Of a stretch of 64,000 nt of DNA, positions 52,801 to 62,807 are shown in pieces (positions within the stretch are counted from its first letter, which is position 1; the number at the start of each line of letters is the position of its first letter). The notes under the pieces are model-generated. The model was not told the DNA's origin, did no database searches, and was given only the letters and a program-made list of their open reading frames with translations. The translations under genes were made by a program, and so were the position numbers. Source of the DNA: Pseudomonadota bacterium (GTDB lineage Bacteria > Pseudomonadota > Alphaproteobacteria > Azospirillales > Azospirillaceae); assembly GCA_023423695.1 (NCBI GenBank), contig JAFAFA010000105.1:1-64000 (forward strand), written 5' to 3'.

Positions 52801-53973
52801 TCAGGCCGCCTTCTTCTCGGCGATCAGCTGGACGAAGCGGTCGAACAGATAGTGGCTGTCCTGCGGGCCGGGCGAGGCTTCCGGGTGGTACTGCACCGAG
52901 AAGACCGGCTTGCCCTTCAGGCGGATGCCCTCGTTGGTGCCGTCGAACAGGCTGACATGGGTGACCTCGGCGTCGGCCGGCAGGGTTTCCGGCACCACGA
53001 CGAAGCCGTGGTTCTGGCTGGTGATCTCCACCCGGCCGGAGGCCAGGTCCTTCACCGGATGGTTGGCGCCGCGGTGGCCCTGCTGCATCTTGGTGGTCTT
53101 GGCGCCCAGCGCCAGCGACAGCATCTGGTGGCCGAGGCAGATGCCGAACATCGGCACGCCGGTGTCGAGCAGGCCCTTGATGGTCGGCACGGCGTATTCG
53201 CCGGTGGCGGCGGGGTCGCCGGGGCCGTTGGACAGGAAGATGCCGTCCGGCTGGTGGCGCATCACGTCCTCGACCGTGGCGGTGGACGGCACCACCGTCA
53301 CCTTGCAGCCGGCAGCGGCGAGGCAGCGCAGGATGTTGCGCTTGGCGCCGTAATCGATGGCGACGACATGGTATTGCGGCTTGTCCTGGGTGGCGTAGCC
53401 GCCGCCGATGGTCCAGCCGGCTTCGGTCCAGTCGTAGGTCTGGCGGCAGGACACGTCCTTGGCCAGGTCCATGCCCTCCAAGCCCGGCCAACCCTTGGCC
53501 TTGGCGACCAGCGCCTCGATGTCGAACTTGCCGTCCGGCGCATGGGCGACGACGCCGTTGGGCGCGCCCAGGTCGCGGATGCGGCGGGTCAGGCGGCGGG
53601 TGTCGACGCCGGCCAGACCGATGAGGCCGTAGCTCTTCAGCCAGTCATCGAGATGGCGGGTGGCGCGCCAGTTCGACGGGTCGGTGATGTCGGCGCGCAG
53701 GATCAGGCCGCGGGCGGCCGGGGTGATCGTCTCGATGTCTTCGGTGTTGGCGCCGGTGTTGCCGATGTGCGGGAAGGTGAAGGTGATGATCTGGCCGGCA
53801 TAGCTGGGATCGGTCAGGATCTCCTGATAACCGGTCATGGAGGTGTTGAAGCACACCTCGCCCACCGAATCCCCCGTGGCGCCGATGCCTCGGCCGCGGA
53901 ACACCGTGCCGTCGGCCAGTACAAGCACGCCGGTGTGAACCGCATTGTCGGAGGGGGGAGTGGCGAGAGTCAT
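52801..53973 (-). CDS. carA: Carbamoyl-phosphate synthase small subunit
   Basis: CarA is the glutaminase that feeds ammonia to CarB for arginine and pyrimidine synthesis. ATG 53973 gives 390 residues. The N-terminal CPSase domain (about 12-150, LVLADGTVFRGRGIGATG) is followed by a class I amidotransferase with the nucleophile in MFGICLGHQMLSLALGA and the His/Glu in VQYHPEASPGPQD. carB is not adjacent in the window, which is usual in many alphaproteobacteria. Divergent from yqeY across 367 bases. Confidence 0.96.
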   Translation of the reverse strand: MTLATPPSDNAVHTGVLVLADGTVFRGRGIGATGDSVGEVCFNTSMTGYQEILTDPSYAGQIITFTFPHIGNTGANTEDIETITPAARGLILRADITDPSNWRATRHLDDWLKSYGLIGLAGVDTRRLTRRIRDLGAPNGVVAHAPDGKFDIEALVAKAKGWPGLEGMDLAKDVSCRQTYDWTEAGWTIGGGYATQDKPQYHVVAIDYGAKRNILRCLAAAGCKVTVVPSTATVEDVMRHQPDGIFLSNGPGDPAATGEYAVPTIKGLLDTGVPMFGICLGHQMLSLALGAKTTKMQQGHRGANHPVKDLASGRVEITSQNHGFVVVPETLPADAEVTHVSLFDGTNEGIRLKGKPVFSVQYHPEASPGPQDSHYLFDRFVQLIAEKKAA

Positions 53974-54340
53974 TCCTGTGAACCTTCCCAAAAACCGCGG
54001 CCGGCGACGGATCGGGTGATCGGCGGAACGGCGACGGCCTAGCGTCCCGCCGGGCGCGCACACGGAACCGCTCGCACCCCACCTCCGCCGGTGCGGGCGG
54101 TGACGTGGGATCGAGTGGGCTGATCGGGTGGGCCGGTCATCCTATATGACGATTGGATGCCGGATTTCCAGCAATAGCTTTGCAAGGCGGCCCTGAACCG
54201 GTGGCAAAGTCGGACGGCGGTCAGTGCTTCTGTCAGGGCTTTTGTATGGAAATCGGCAGACGCTTTCCCGATAGTCGCCCTTTCCGGCCGGATATGGGGC
54301 GCGGCCGGACGCCGGGCACGATGAACAAGGAACACAGGAC
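53974..54340. other. Divergent intergenic region carA-yqeY
   Basis: About 370 bases without a supported gene. The middle (about 54139-54185, TCCTATATGACGATTGG and AGCAATAGCTTTGC) is the AT-richer part and likely carries the carA promoter, with no box pair I would defend. I saw no PyrR or arginine-type operator by eye. Confidence 0.5.
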
Positions 54341-54805
54341 ATGACTCTGCGCACGCAGTTCAACGACTCTCTGAAGGATGCGATGCGCGCGAAGGACATG
54401 CGCGCGGTGTCCACCCTGCGCCTGATTCTGACCGAGCTGAAGAATCGCGACATCGATGCCCGGAGCCGCGGCGTGACCGACGGCATCGACGAGGCGAGCA
54501 TCCTGTCGATGCTGCAGACGATGGTGAAGCAGCGCAACGAGTCGGCGGGGATGTACGAGCAGGGCGGCCGTCCGGAACTGGCCCAGCAGGAGCGCGAGGA
54601 GATCGCGGTCATCGAACGCTTCCTGCCCAAGCAGATGACCGAAGAGGAATCTGCCGCCGCCATCGACGCCATCGTGACCGAGTTGGGTGCCGCCAGCATC
54701 AAGGACATGGGCAAGGTGATGGCAGAGCTGAAGGCCCACCATGCCGGGCAGATGGACTTCGCCAAGGCCGGCGGTCTGGTGAAGGCGCGGCTTTCGGGCA
54801 AGTAA
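54341..54805 (+). CDS. GatB/YqeY domain-containing protein
   Basis: YqeY proteins share the tail domain of the amidotransferase subunit GatB and are thought to bind tRNA or assist aminoacylation; the role in bacteria is unclear. The 154-residue product has the expected features: LRTQFNDSLKDAMRAKDMRAVSTLRLI (2-28), then QEREEIAVIERFLPKQMTEEE. Its position just before dnaG-rpoD is conserved in proteobacteria. Confidence 0.92.
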   Translation: MTLRTQFNDSLKDAMRAKDMRAVSTLRLILTELKNRDIDARSRGVTDGIDEASILSMLQTMVKQRNESAGMYEQGGRPELAQQEREEIAVIERFLPKQMTEEESAAAIDAIVTELGAASIKDMGKVMAELKAHHAGQMDFAKAGGLVKARLSGK

Positions 54806-54989
54806 GCGGCCGGGCAGGTAAGCGACAGGTGCGGATGACGTTCGGTTCGATCGGGAGTTGGACCGACGCCGCACCCGGTCGGCGACGATTGCCCCCTTGG
54901 GGCCGGCGGTGCTGGTTCCCATACTATGCCTCTGCTATAGCCTCGCGCCCGTCGCACCCCCTCCTTCGTTCCCCGGTGACCGTTCGACC

Positions 54990-56924
54990 ATGGCCTTCCC
55001 GCCCCAATTCCTGGAAGAACTGCGCAGCCGGCTGGCTCTGTCGGAAGTGGTTTCCAAGCGCCTGCGCCTGATCCGCGCCGGCCGGGAGTACAAGGCTCCC
55101 TGTCCGTTCCACAATGAGAAGTCGCCCTCCTTCTACGTCAACGACCAGAAGGGCTTCTTCCATTGCTTCGGTTGCGGCGCCCACGGCGACGTCATCGGTT
55201 TCGTCATGCGCCACGACAATCTCGGATTCCCCGAGGCGGTCGAGCATCTGGCCGGCGAGGCCGGACTGCCGGTGCCGCGCCCGACGGAAGAGGACCGGCA
55301 GCGCTACGAGCGGCGCAAGACCCTGCACGACCTCGTCGAGCAGGCGGCCCGCTGGTTCGAGCAGCAATTGCACACCTCCGCCGGCCGGGCGGGGCTGGAT
55401 TACTTCATGCGGCGCGGGCTGGACGGCGACATCATCGCGCGCTTCCGGCTTGGCTACGCACCCGGCGACTCGAACGCGCTACGCACATATCTGGGCAAGC
55501 AGGGCTTTTCCGACGAGGACATGGTCAATGCCGGCCTGCTGAAGCGGCCGGACGACGGGCGGGCGCCCTACAGCTTCTTCCGCAACCGGGTGATGTTCCC
55601 GGTCACCGACCGGCGCGGGCAGGTGGTGGCCTTCGGCGGGCGCATTCTCGAGGGCGACGGGCCGAAATACGTCAACACCGCCGACACGCCGCTCTTTCAC
55701 AAGGGCACGCTGCTCTACGGCCTGTCGCGGGCGCGGCAGGCGGCGGCGGACGGCAAGCCGGTGATCGTCGCCGAAGGCTATATGGACGTGATCGCCCTGG
55801 TCCGCGCCGGCTTCGAGGGGGCGGTGGCGCCGCTGGGTACCGCGCTGACCGAGACGCAGGTGCAGGAGCTGTGGAAGCTGATACCGGCGGCGGAGAAGGT
55901 GCCGTTCCTGTGCTTCGACGGCGACAATGCCGGCCGGCGCGCGGCTTGGCGGGCGGTGGAGCGCATCCTGCCGCACCTTGCCCCCGGCCAGTCGGCCCGC
56001 GTCGCCTTCCTGCCGGAGGGCGAGGACCCCGACAGCCTGATCCGCGCGCAGGGGCCGAAGGCGATGGGCGCGGTGCTGGAGGCCGCCATCCCGCTGTCCG
56101 ATGCCCTCTGGCGGATGGAGAGCGAAGGTCGGCCGACCGACACGCCGGAGGCCAAGGCCGCGGTCAAGGCGGCGCTGGAGGCCCGCGTCGCCACCATCGC
56201 CGACCGCGACGTGCAGGGTTTCTACCGGACAGAGATGCGCCGCCGCGTCGACGAGGCCTTCGCGCCCGCGCGGCCGGCCTACAACCGCGGACCCTGGGTG
56301 CCGGGGCAGGGGCAGGGGCAGGGGCAGGGGCAGGGGCGGGGGCGTTTCGGCGAACCGCCGCGCCGCCATGTGCCCGGCGTGCCCGGTCGCCTGACCTCCA
56401 AGCCCGTCGGGGAGGGGCGCGGCCGCGCCTCCCGCCTCGCCTCGATGCGGGAGCGGATCCTGCTGGCGACCATCATCAACCATCCCGAGTTGTTCGGCGA
56501 ATTGGCCGAGCCGTTGGGGCTGTTGCCGTTCGGTGACCCGGAGCTCGAAAAACTGCGCTGGGCGGTGATCGAATGTCTTTCGGACGATCGTAACCACGAC
56601 TCGACACTTGACGCCGCTGCGCTTTGTCGCCACTTGTCATCCGCCGGCCATGAGACGATGGTCGGTGCTTTGCTAGGCGAGTCGACCTATGTCCATGCCG
56701 GCTTCGCCCGTCCGGAGGCCTCTACGGAGGATGCCCGGAAGGGATGGTGGCCTGCGTGGCGGCATCTGCATCAAGAGCGGGTGCTCGACGATCTTAGGGA
56801 AGCGAAGGCGGCTTTGACCCGTGACAACAGCGAGGCGAACTTCGCGAGGGTCGTGGCTCTTCAGCAGGAGGTCATAAAGTCCGGGCTGGGTATGACGGAT
56901 GATGGTGACTTTGACGATGTCTGA
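54990..56924 (+). CDS. dnaG: DNA primase
   Basis: DnaG synthesises RNA primers at the replication fork. ATG 54990 gives 644 residues. The zinc-binding domain is intact: Cys38, His41, Cys59 and Cys62 (CPFHNEKSPSF, FHCFGCGAHGD). The TOPRIM catalytic region follows, with VIVAEGYMDVIALVRAGF and FDGDNAGRRAAWRAVE. Around residues 438-450 a run of Gly-Gln pairs links to the helicase-interacting C-terminal domain. The upstream frame from 54858 is hydrophobic and unlike primase. Confidence 0.96.
   Translation: MAFPPQFLEELRSRLALSEVVSKRLRLIRAGREYKAPCPFHNEKSPSFYVNDQKGFFHCFGCGAHGDVIGFVMRHDNLGFPEAVEHLAGEAGLPVPRPTEEDRQRYERRKTLHDLVEQAARWFEQQLHTSAGRAGLDYFMRRGLDGDIIARFRLGYAPGDSNALRTYLGKQGFSDEDMVNAGLLKRPDDGRAPYSFFRNRVMFPVTDRRGQVVAFGGRILEGDGPKYVNTADTPLFHKGTLLYGLSRARQAAADGKPVIVAEGYMDVIALVRAGFEGAVAPLGTALTETQVQELWKLIPAAEKVPFLCFDGDNAGRRAAWRAVERILPHLAPGQSARVAFLPEGEDPDSLIRAQGPKAMGAVLEAAIPLSDALWRMESEGRPTDTPEAKAAVKAALEARVATIADRDVQGFYRTEMRRRVDEAFAPARPAYNRGPWVPGQGQGQGQGQGRGRFGEPPRRHVPGVPGRLTSKPVGEGRGRASRLASMRERILLATIINHPELFGELAEPLGLLPFGDPELEKLRWAVIECLSDDRNHDSTLDAAALCRHLSSAGHETMVGALLGESTYVHAGFARPEASTEDARKGWWPAWRHLHQERVLDDLREAKAALTRDNSEANFARVVALQQEVIKSGLGMTDDGDFDDV
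56303..56332 (+). repeat. Hexanucleotide tandem repeat within dnaG
   Basis: Five perfect copies of GGGGCA encode a Gly-Gln array in the hinge of primase, followed by GGGGCG. The unit is a multiple of three, so copy number changes keep the frame. Confidence 0.9.
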
Positions 56925-57122
56925 CGGTTGATGGCTTGTGCCGTCGGCGGTCGCGCATCGGTTGATGGGGCACGGAATTGACAGGACGGGGCCGCATGAC
57001 AGCTTCTGTGATGGCGGGTTCTGGGTAGATACATGGTTGGGGGTGGGGCGGACGGGCCGGGCAACCGGGACCGGGCGCTCCTTTCGTCTTTTTCAATGGG
57101 GTAATGCGGGGGCACCGAACGC

Positions 57123-59129
<2,007 letters not shown>

Positions 59130-59156
59130 TTGGAAGCGTTCCTGTTTGAGACGAAG

Positions 59157-59180
59157 CGGGGGCCGGTTGGCCCCCGTTTT
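59157..59180 (+). terminator. Rho-independent terminator after rpoD
   Basis: CGGGGGCC-GGTT-GGCCCCCG, an 8-bp stem, then TTTTCGTTTTC, 27 bases after the rpoD stop. Confidence 0.92.
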
Positions 59181-59261
59181 CGTTTTCGGACTTCTGCGTC
59201 GGAACGATGAACGAGGGGTTGCATTTCCCCAAAGCTTTGTCGCAAAGTGCGCCCCGCGGTA

Positions 59262-59337
59262 GGGCCTGTAGTTCAGCGGTTAGAACGCGCCGCTCATAAC
59301 GGTGTTGTCGTCGGTTCGAATCCGGCCGGGCCCACCA
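59262..59337 (+). tRNA. tRNA with CAT anticodon, probably tRNA-Ile2 (lysidine type)
   Basis: A 76-base cloverleaf with encoded CCA: acceptor GGGCCTG / CGGGCCC, D arm GTTC-AGCGGTTA-GAAC, anticodon stem CGCCG/CGGTG with loop CTCATAA, T arm GTCGG-TTCGAAT-CCGGC. The D loop of eight bases (AGCGGTTA) and the overall pattern resemble tRNA-Ile2(CAU) more than elongator tRNA-Met, whose D loop is usually one base longer. If so, it is the substrate of TilS (3821-5182). The Met alternative remains open. Confidence 0.75.
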
Positions 59338-59503
59338 ACCTTTCCTATCAGTTGAATCGTCCGCCATAGTGGCGCACCCGCGCAGTCCCAGGGCTGATGT
59401 CGCGAACAGTGTCGTATGGGATCATCGATGCACCCCGCCTGAAGCCTTTTCGGCACAAGCTTGGCGGTTCCCCACAAATTTTGCTGCAAGCCCGAGAAAG
59501 TCT

Positions 59504-59529
59504 GGAATAAAGGATGCGCGGCGCGCGTT
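59504..59529 (+). promoter_or_regulatory. ECF-type promoter motif upstream of the ECF sigma gene
   Basis: GGAAT (59504-59508), a 17-base spacer, CGTT (59526-59529), about 155 bases before the sigma gene. The pattern resembles GGAAC-N16/17-CGTT promoters of alphaproteobacterial general-stress and other ECF sigma factors, suggesting autoregulation or EcfG control. Confidence 0.5.
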
Positions 59530-59685
59530 CGCACCCATATGCATCGGGTCCCCGCTTCGGTTGAAAGGCCGACGGACTGGCCCGGCCCTGGATATGCGGC
59601 GCCGTGTCGTCCCGTCCGGCCTTGCGGCCGGAGGGTGAAGCCATGGCGTGAGCCGTGGCGTGATCGGTAAGGATCGGGTGCGCGG

Positions 59686-60195
59686 TTGAGCAAATTCGGG
59701 GTCGATCTGGAAGTCCACATCGCGTCCTTGCGGCGCTACGCGCGTGCGCTGATGCGCAACGGTGCGGATGCGGAGGATCTGGTGCAGGAGGCGCTGACGC
59801 GCGCGGTGGCGCGTGCCGACAGCTTCCAGGCGGGGACGAACCTGCGGGCGTGGCTTTTCACCATCCTGCACAACGTCCACGTCAATCAGGTCCGATCCAA
59901 GGCCGCCCGGCCGCAGGAGGTCGACGTCGCCGACGTCGAATCGAAGCTGGTCACCCCGGCCCGGCAGGAAGAGCGTGTCGAACTGCGCGAGATGATGCGT
60001 GCGGTCGACGAGTTGCCGGAGGAACAGCGCAAGGTGCTGCTTCTGGTGGCGCTGGAGGGCCTGAAGTACGACGAGGTCGCCGACATGCTCGGCGTGCCGA
60101 TCGGGACCGTCATGTCGCGCCTGTCACGGGCGCGCGAGGCGGTGCGGGCGAAACTGGCGAACGAGGGTGGCGTCACCCTCCGGCGGGTGAAGTGA
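59686..60195 (+). CDS. ECF-type RNA polymerase sigma factor
   Basis: A small sigma-70 of 169 residues. Region 2 (about 14-80) has ALMRNGADAEDLVQEALTRAV and LRAWLFTILHNVHVNQVRS; region 4 (about 105-158) has VDELPEEQRKVLLLVALEGLKYDEVADMLG and VPIGTVMSRLSRAREAVR, the helix-turn-helix. The start is a TTG at 59686 (no ATG/GTG fits). It overlaps the next gene as TGATG, typical for a sigma/anti-sigma pair. It lacks the receiver domain of EcfG's PhyR and the conserved EcfG neighbours nepR/phyR, so it is another ECF group. Confidence 0.92.
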   Translation: MSKFGVDLEVHIASLRRYARALMRNGADAEDLVQEALTRAVARADSFQAGTNLRAWLFTILHNVHVNQVRSKAARPQEVDVADVESKLVTPARQEERVELREMMRAVDELPEEQRKVLLLVALEGLKYDEVADMLGVPIGTVMSRLSRAREAVRAKLANEGGVTLRRVK

Positions 60196-61145
60196 TGAAC
60201 GCGCATCAGGCTACTGGACGGGTCACCGAGGACGAACTCCACGCTTACGTGGATGGACAGTTGGACGGCAGCCGCCGTCTGGCTGTGGAGCGATGGCTGG
60301 CCGAGGATCCCGACGCGGCGCGCCGGGCGGATGATTACCGCGCCCAGGCGATGCTTCTGCACGAGATGTTCGATACCGTCCTGCGCGAGCCGCCCAGCGA
60401 TACGGTTCAGGAACTGTCCGACAAGCTGAAGGGACGAATCGCCTTCAACGACAACCGCCCGGCCTGGCACGCCCGCCCGCTGGTCCGGTTCGCCGCTGCG
60501 GTGATGCTGGTGGTCGCCGGCGCGGCCGGCGGCTGGATGGGCCGTGGCGCCGAACAGCAGGCCGGCGCCCCTGTCGCCCAGCAACGCCAGACGCTCGCCA
60601 CCTTCGCCCAGGAGGCCACCCAGGCGCACCGCTTCTACACGTCGGACGAACGCTTCCAGGTGGAACTCGGCGCCGACAACCAGGACGAACTGAACGGCTG
60701 GCTGTCCAAGCGGGTCGGCCGCGACGTGTTCGGTCCCGATCTGGGCCGCGTCGGCTACCGTCTGATCGGCGGCCGGTCGCTGCCGACCGACATGGGCGCC
60801 GGCGCGCAGTACATGTACGCCAACGACGCCAACAAGCGGATCACCCTGTTCGTCGGCGCCCCCCAGAGCGGCAACCAGTCCAGCTTCAGCTTCACCCAGA
60901 ACGGCGACGTCGCCACCTTCTACTGGGTGGAAGGGCAGCTGGCCTACGCGCTGGCCGGCCGCCTGTCGAAGGAGGAGCTGCTGGAGATCGCCAAGGCCGT
61001 CTACCAGGACGTCAAGGCCGGCCCGCCGCGCCGCGAACCGCCGCCCGACCAGCAGCAACAGCAGCAACCCCAGCAGCAACAGCAGCAGGACCAGCCGGCG
61101 GGCGTGCAGCCGATCAGCGACACGCACAAGCCGAAGGAAAGCTGA
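60195..61145 (+). CDS. Membrane anti-sigma factor paired with the ECF sigma factor
   Basis: The 316-residue product begins with an anti-sigma-like cytosolic domain (about 1-75, DELHAYVDGQLDGSRRLAVERWLAEDPDAARRAD), which lacks the HxxxCxxC zinc motif. One membrane helix follows (about 98-115, RFAAAVMLVVAGAAGGW), then a periplasmic domain (about 125-280, LNGWLSKRVGRDVFGPDLG). The tail is a long glutamine/proline run (about 284-306). ATG 60195 shares one base with the sigma stop (TGATG). The signal it senses is unknown. Confidence 0.88.
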   Translation: MNAHQATGRVTEDELHAYVDGQLDGSRRLAVERWLAEDPDAARRADDYRAQAMLLHEMFDTVLREPPSDTVQELSDKLKGRIAFNDNRPAWHARPLVRFAAAVMLVVAGAAGGWMGRGAEQQAGAPVAQQRQTLATFAQEATQAHRFYTSDERFQVELGADNQDELNGWLSKRVGRDVFGPDLGRVGYRLIGGRSLPTDMGAGAQYMYANDANKRITLFVGAPQSGNQSSFSFTQNGDVATFYWVEGQLAYALAGRLSKEELLEIAKAVYQDVKAGPPRREPPPDQQQQQQPQQQQQQDQPAGVQPISDTHKPKES

Positions 61146-61150
61146 GGGGA

Positions 61151-61171
61151 GGGGGTGTCCGAGACGCCCCC
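61151..61171. terminator. Hairpin between convergent anti-sigma and hydrolase genes
   Basis: GGGGGTGTC-CGA-GACGCCCCC, a 9-bp stem abutting the hydrolase stop codon at 61172. T-content after it is low on both sides. Confidence 0.5.
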
Positions 61172-61822
61172 TTACCGTTTCAGCAGATACGCCTTCAGCC
61201 AGTCGCGCACCTCGCGGCAGACCGCTTCCGACGCCTCCTCCATCGCGTGGCCGGTGCCGGGGACCAGGACCAGCTTCTTCGGTTCCCGCGCCTTGCGGTG
61301 GACGTGGATGGAGCAGCTGGGCGACAGGATCTCGTCCGCTTCGCCATGAACCAGCAGGATGGGGCAGGCCAGGTCGGTCACCGGGTCGGTGCCGTAACCC
61401 TGGGTCGCCAGCGTCACCACGGTGCAGACGGCGCCGCGGTTGGAGGCCGCCGCCTGGATGACCACGGCGCCGCCGAAGGAATGGCCGACCAGGGCCACAT
61501 GGTGGATGCCCTGGCGGCCGAGGAAGCTCAGACCGCACAGCACGTCGTACACCGCCTGCTCCAGGTCGCGCGGATCGCGGAACCGCAGCCGCAGCGACGC
61601 GACGCCGTCGGCGGTCAGATCGGCGGCCAGACGCGGATAGAGCCCGCGCGCCGGCGTGTCGAAGCCGCCGCCGACCCCGCCGACCCAAAGCACCGCCAGT
61701 TCCCCGCTGGGAACCGGGTAATAACGGGCCTCCACCGGGCCGCGGTCGGTTTCCAGGGTTGCCGGCCGGAACCCTTCGGCGTCGGCGATACCCACGGTGG
61801 CGTCCAGAAGTGGCACGGCCAT
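61172..61822 (-). CDS. Small alpha/beta hydrolase (dienelactone-hydrolase-like)
   Basis: A 216-residue cytosolic hydrolase. ATG 61822 has GGGAGG upstream on its strand. The nucleophile is in VALVGHSFGGAVVIQAAAS (about 105-123), the acid in LVHGEADEILSP and the histidine in VLVPGTGHAMEEASE. An oxyanion stretch LAVLWVGGVGGGFDTPARGLYPRLA replaces the usual HG loop. The substrate is unknown. It lies convergent with the anti-sigma gene and divergent from the SRPBCC gene. Confidence 0.85.
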   Translation of the reverse strand: MAVPLLDATVGIADAEGFRPATLETDRGPVEARYYPVPSGELAVLWVGGVGGGFDTPARGLYPRLAADLTADGVASLRLRFRDPRDLEQAVYDVLCGLSFLGRQGIHHVALVGHSFGGAVVIQAAASNRGAVCTVVTLATQGYGTDPVTDLACPILLVHGEADEILSPSCSIHVHRKAREPKKLVLVPGTGHAMEEASEAVCREVRDWLKAYLLKR

Positions 61823-61964
61823 CCTCCCTTCCGATCTTTGCTGCCGATGGTAACAACCGGAACGCCGCAGGGTTGCCGCGCATCGGGTCATACCCTGAGG
61901 CAACGAAGCCGCAACCCGGCTGTTCTCTGTCCACAGGCATTGCACAGACGGGAAAGGAGCGGCG

Positions 61965-62807
61965 ATGGCGTCGAACAGTTTGACCGGACAGGGGCGCTGG
62001 CCACAGTCGGACTCCCTACGGTCGGGCATGAGCCTGATCGGGTCGGGCGATGCCGCGACCGGCGGCCGCTGGCTCGCCATGGTGGGCGGTACCGCGCTGG
62101 GCGTGCTGGGACTCCGGCGGTCGGGATGGAGCGGGGCGATGCTGGCGTTGGGCGGCGCCGGCCTGTTCGCCGCCGGTGCCCTGGGCCTGCGGCCCTTCGG
62201 CGGCCGGACCCTGCACGCAACCCCGGTTCCGGGCGCCTGGCGCAGCCATGATCCTGCGTCGCGTCGCCGGTCGCTGACGCCGGAACGCACCCAGGCGGTC
62301 GTGACCATCGCGTCCGAACCGGGGACGGTCTTCCGCTTCTGGCGCAACTTCGCCAACCTGCCGAAGCTGATGCCGCAACTGGAGCGGGTCGACGTGCTGT
62401 CGGCGACCGAAAGCCGATGGCTCGCCAAGAGCGTCGCCGAGCACGGCAAGATGCCGGGCGGGGAAGCGCTGAGCTGGCGCTGCGTGCTCGACCGCGTCGA
62501 CGAGGACCGGCTGTTGACCTGGCATACGGTGGGCGAGACGGCGCTGCCGCACCGCGCCTCGCTGATGCTGACCCCGGCGCCGGGCGACCGCGGGACGGAG
62601 GTCCGGTTGACGCTGGTCTACCGCGTCCCGGCCACGGAGGTCGCGGCGCGTCTGGGCGTGACTCCGGAAGCGCAGGCCGAGGAGGCGCTGCGCCGGCTGA
62701 AGCAGCGCGTGGAGACGGGAGAGCTGTCCACCATCGACCGTCAGCCCCGCGGGAACGGGAGTGGGAATGGAGCGGCCAACGGCTCGTTCCGGGAGGCGAC
62801 GGAATGA
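61965..62807 (+). CDS. Membrane-linked SRPBCC (START-like) domain protein
   Basis: The 280-residue product has two N-terminal hydrophobic helices (about 36-75, MVGGTALGVLGL, MLALGGAGLFAAGALGLR), then a START-like/polyketide-cyclase domain (about 105-250) with VTIASEPGTVFRFWRNFANLPKLMPQLERV and VLDRVDEDRLLTWHTVGE. The C-terminal tail is rich in Gly and Asn. Such proteins bind hydrophobic ligands. Its TGA overlaps the ATG of the next gene (ATGA), so the two products are probably made in step. Confidence 0.85.
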   Translation: MASNSLTGQGRWPQSDSLRSGMSLIGSGDAATGGRWLAMVGGTALGVLGLRRSGWSGAMLALGGAGLFAAGALGLRPFGGRTLHATPVPGAWRSHDPASRRRSLTPERTQAVVTIASEPGTVFRFWRNFANLPKLMPQLERVDVLSATESRWLAKSVAEHGKMPGGEALSWRCVLDRVDEDRLLTWHTVGETALPHRASLMLTPAPGDRGTEVRLTLVYRVPATEVAARLGVTPEAQAEEALRRLKQRVETGELSTIDRQPRGNGSGNGAANGSFREATE

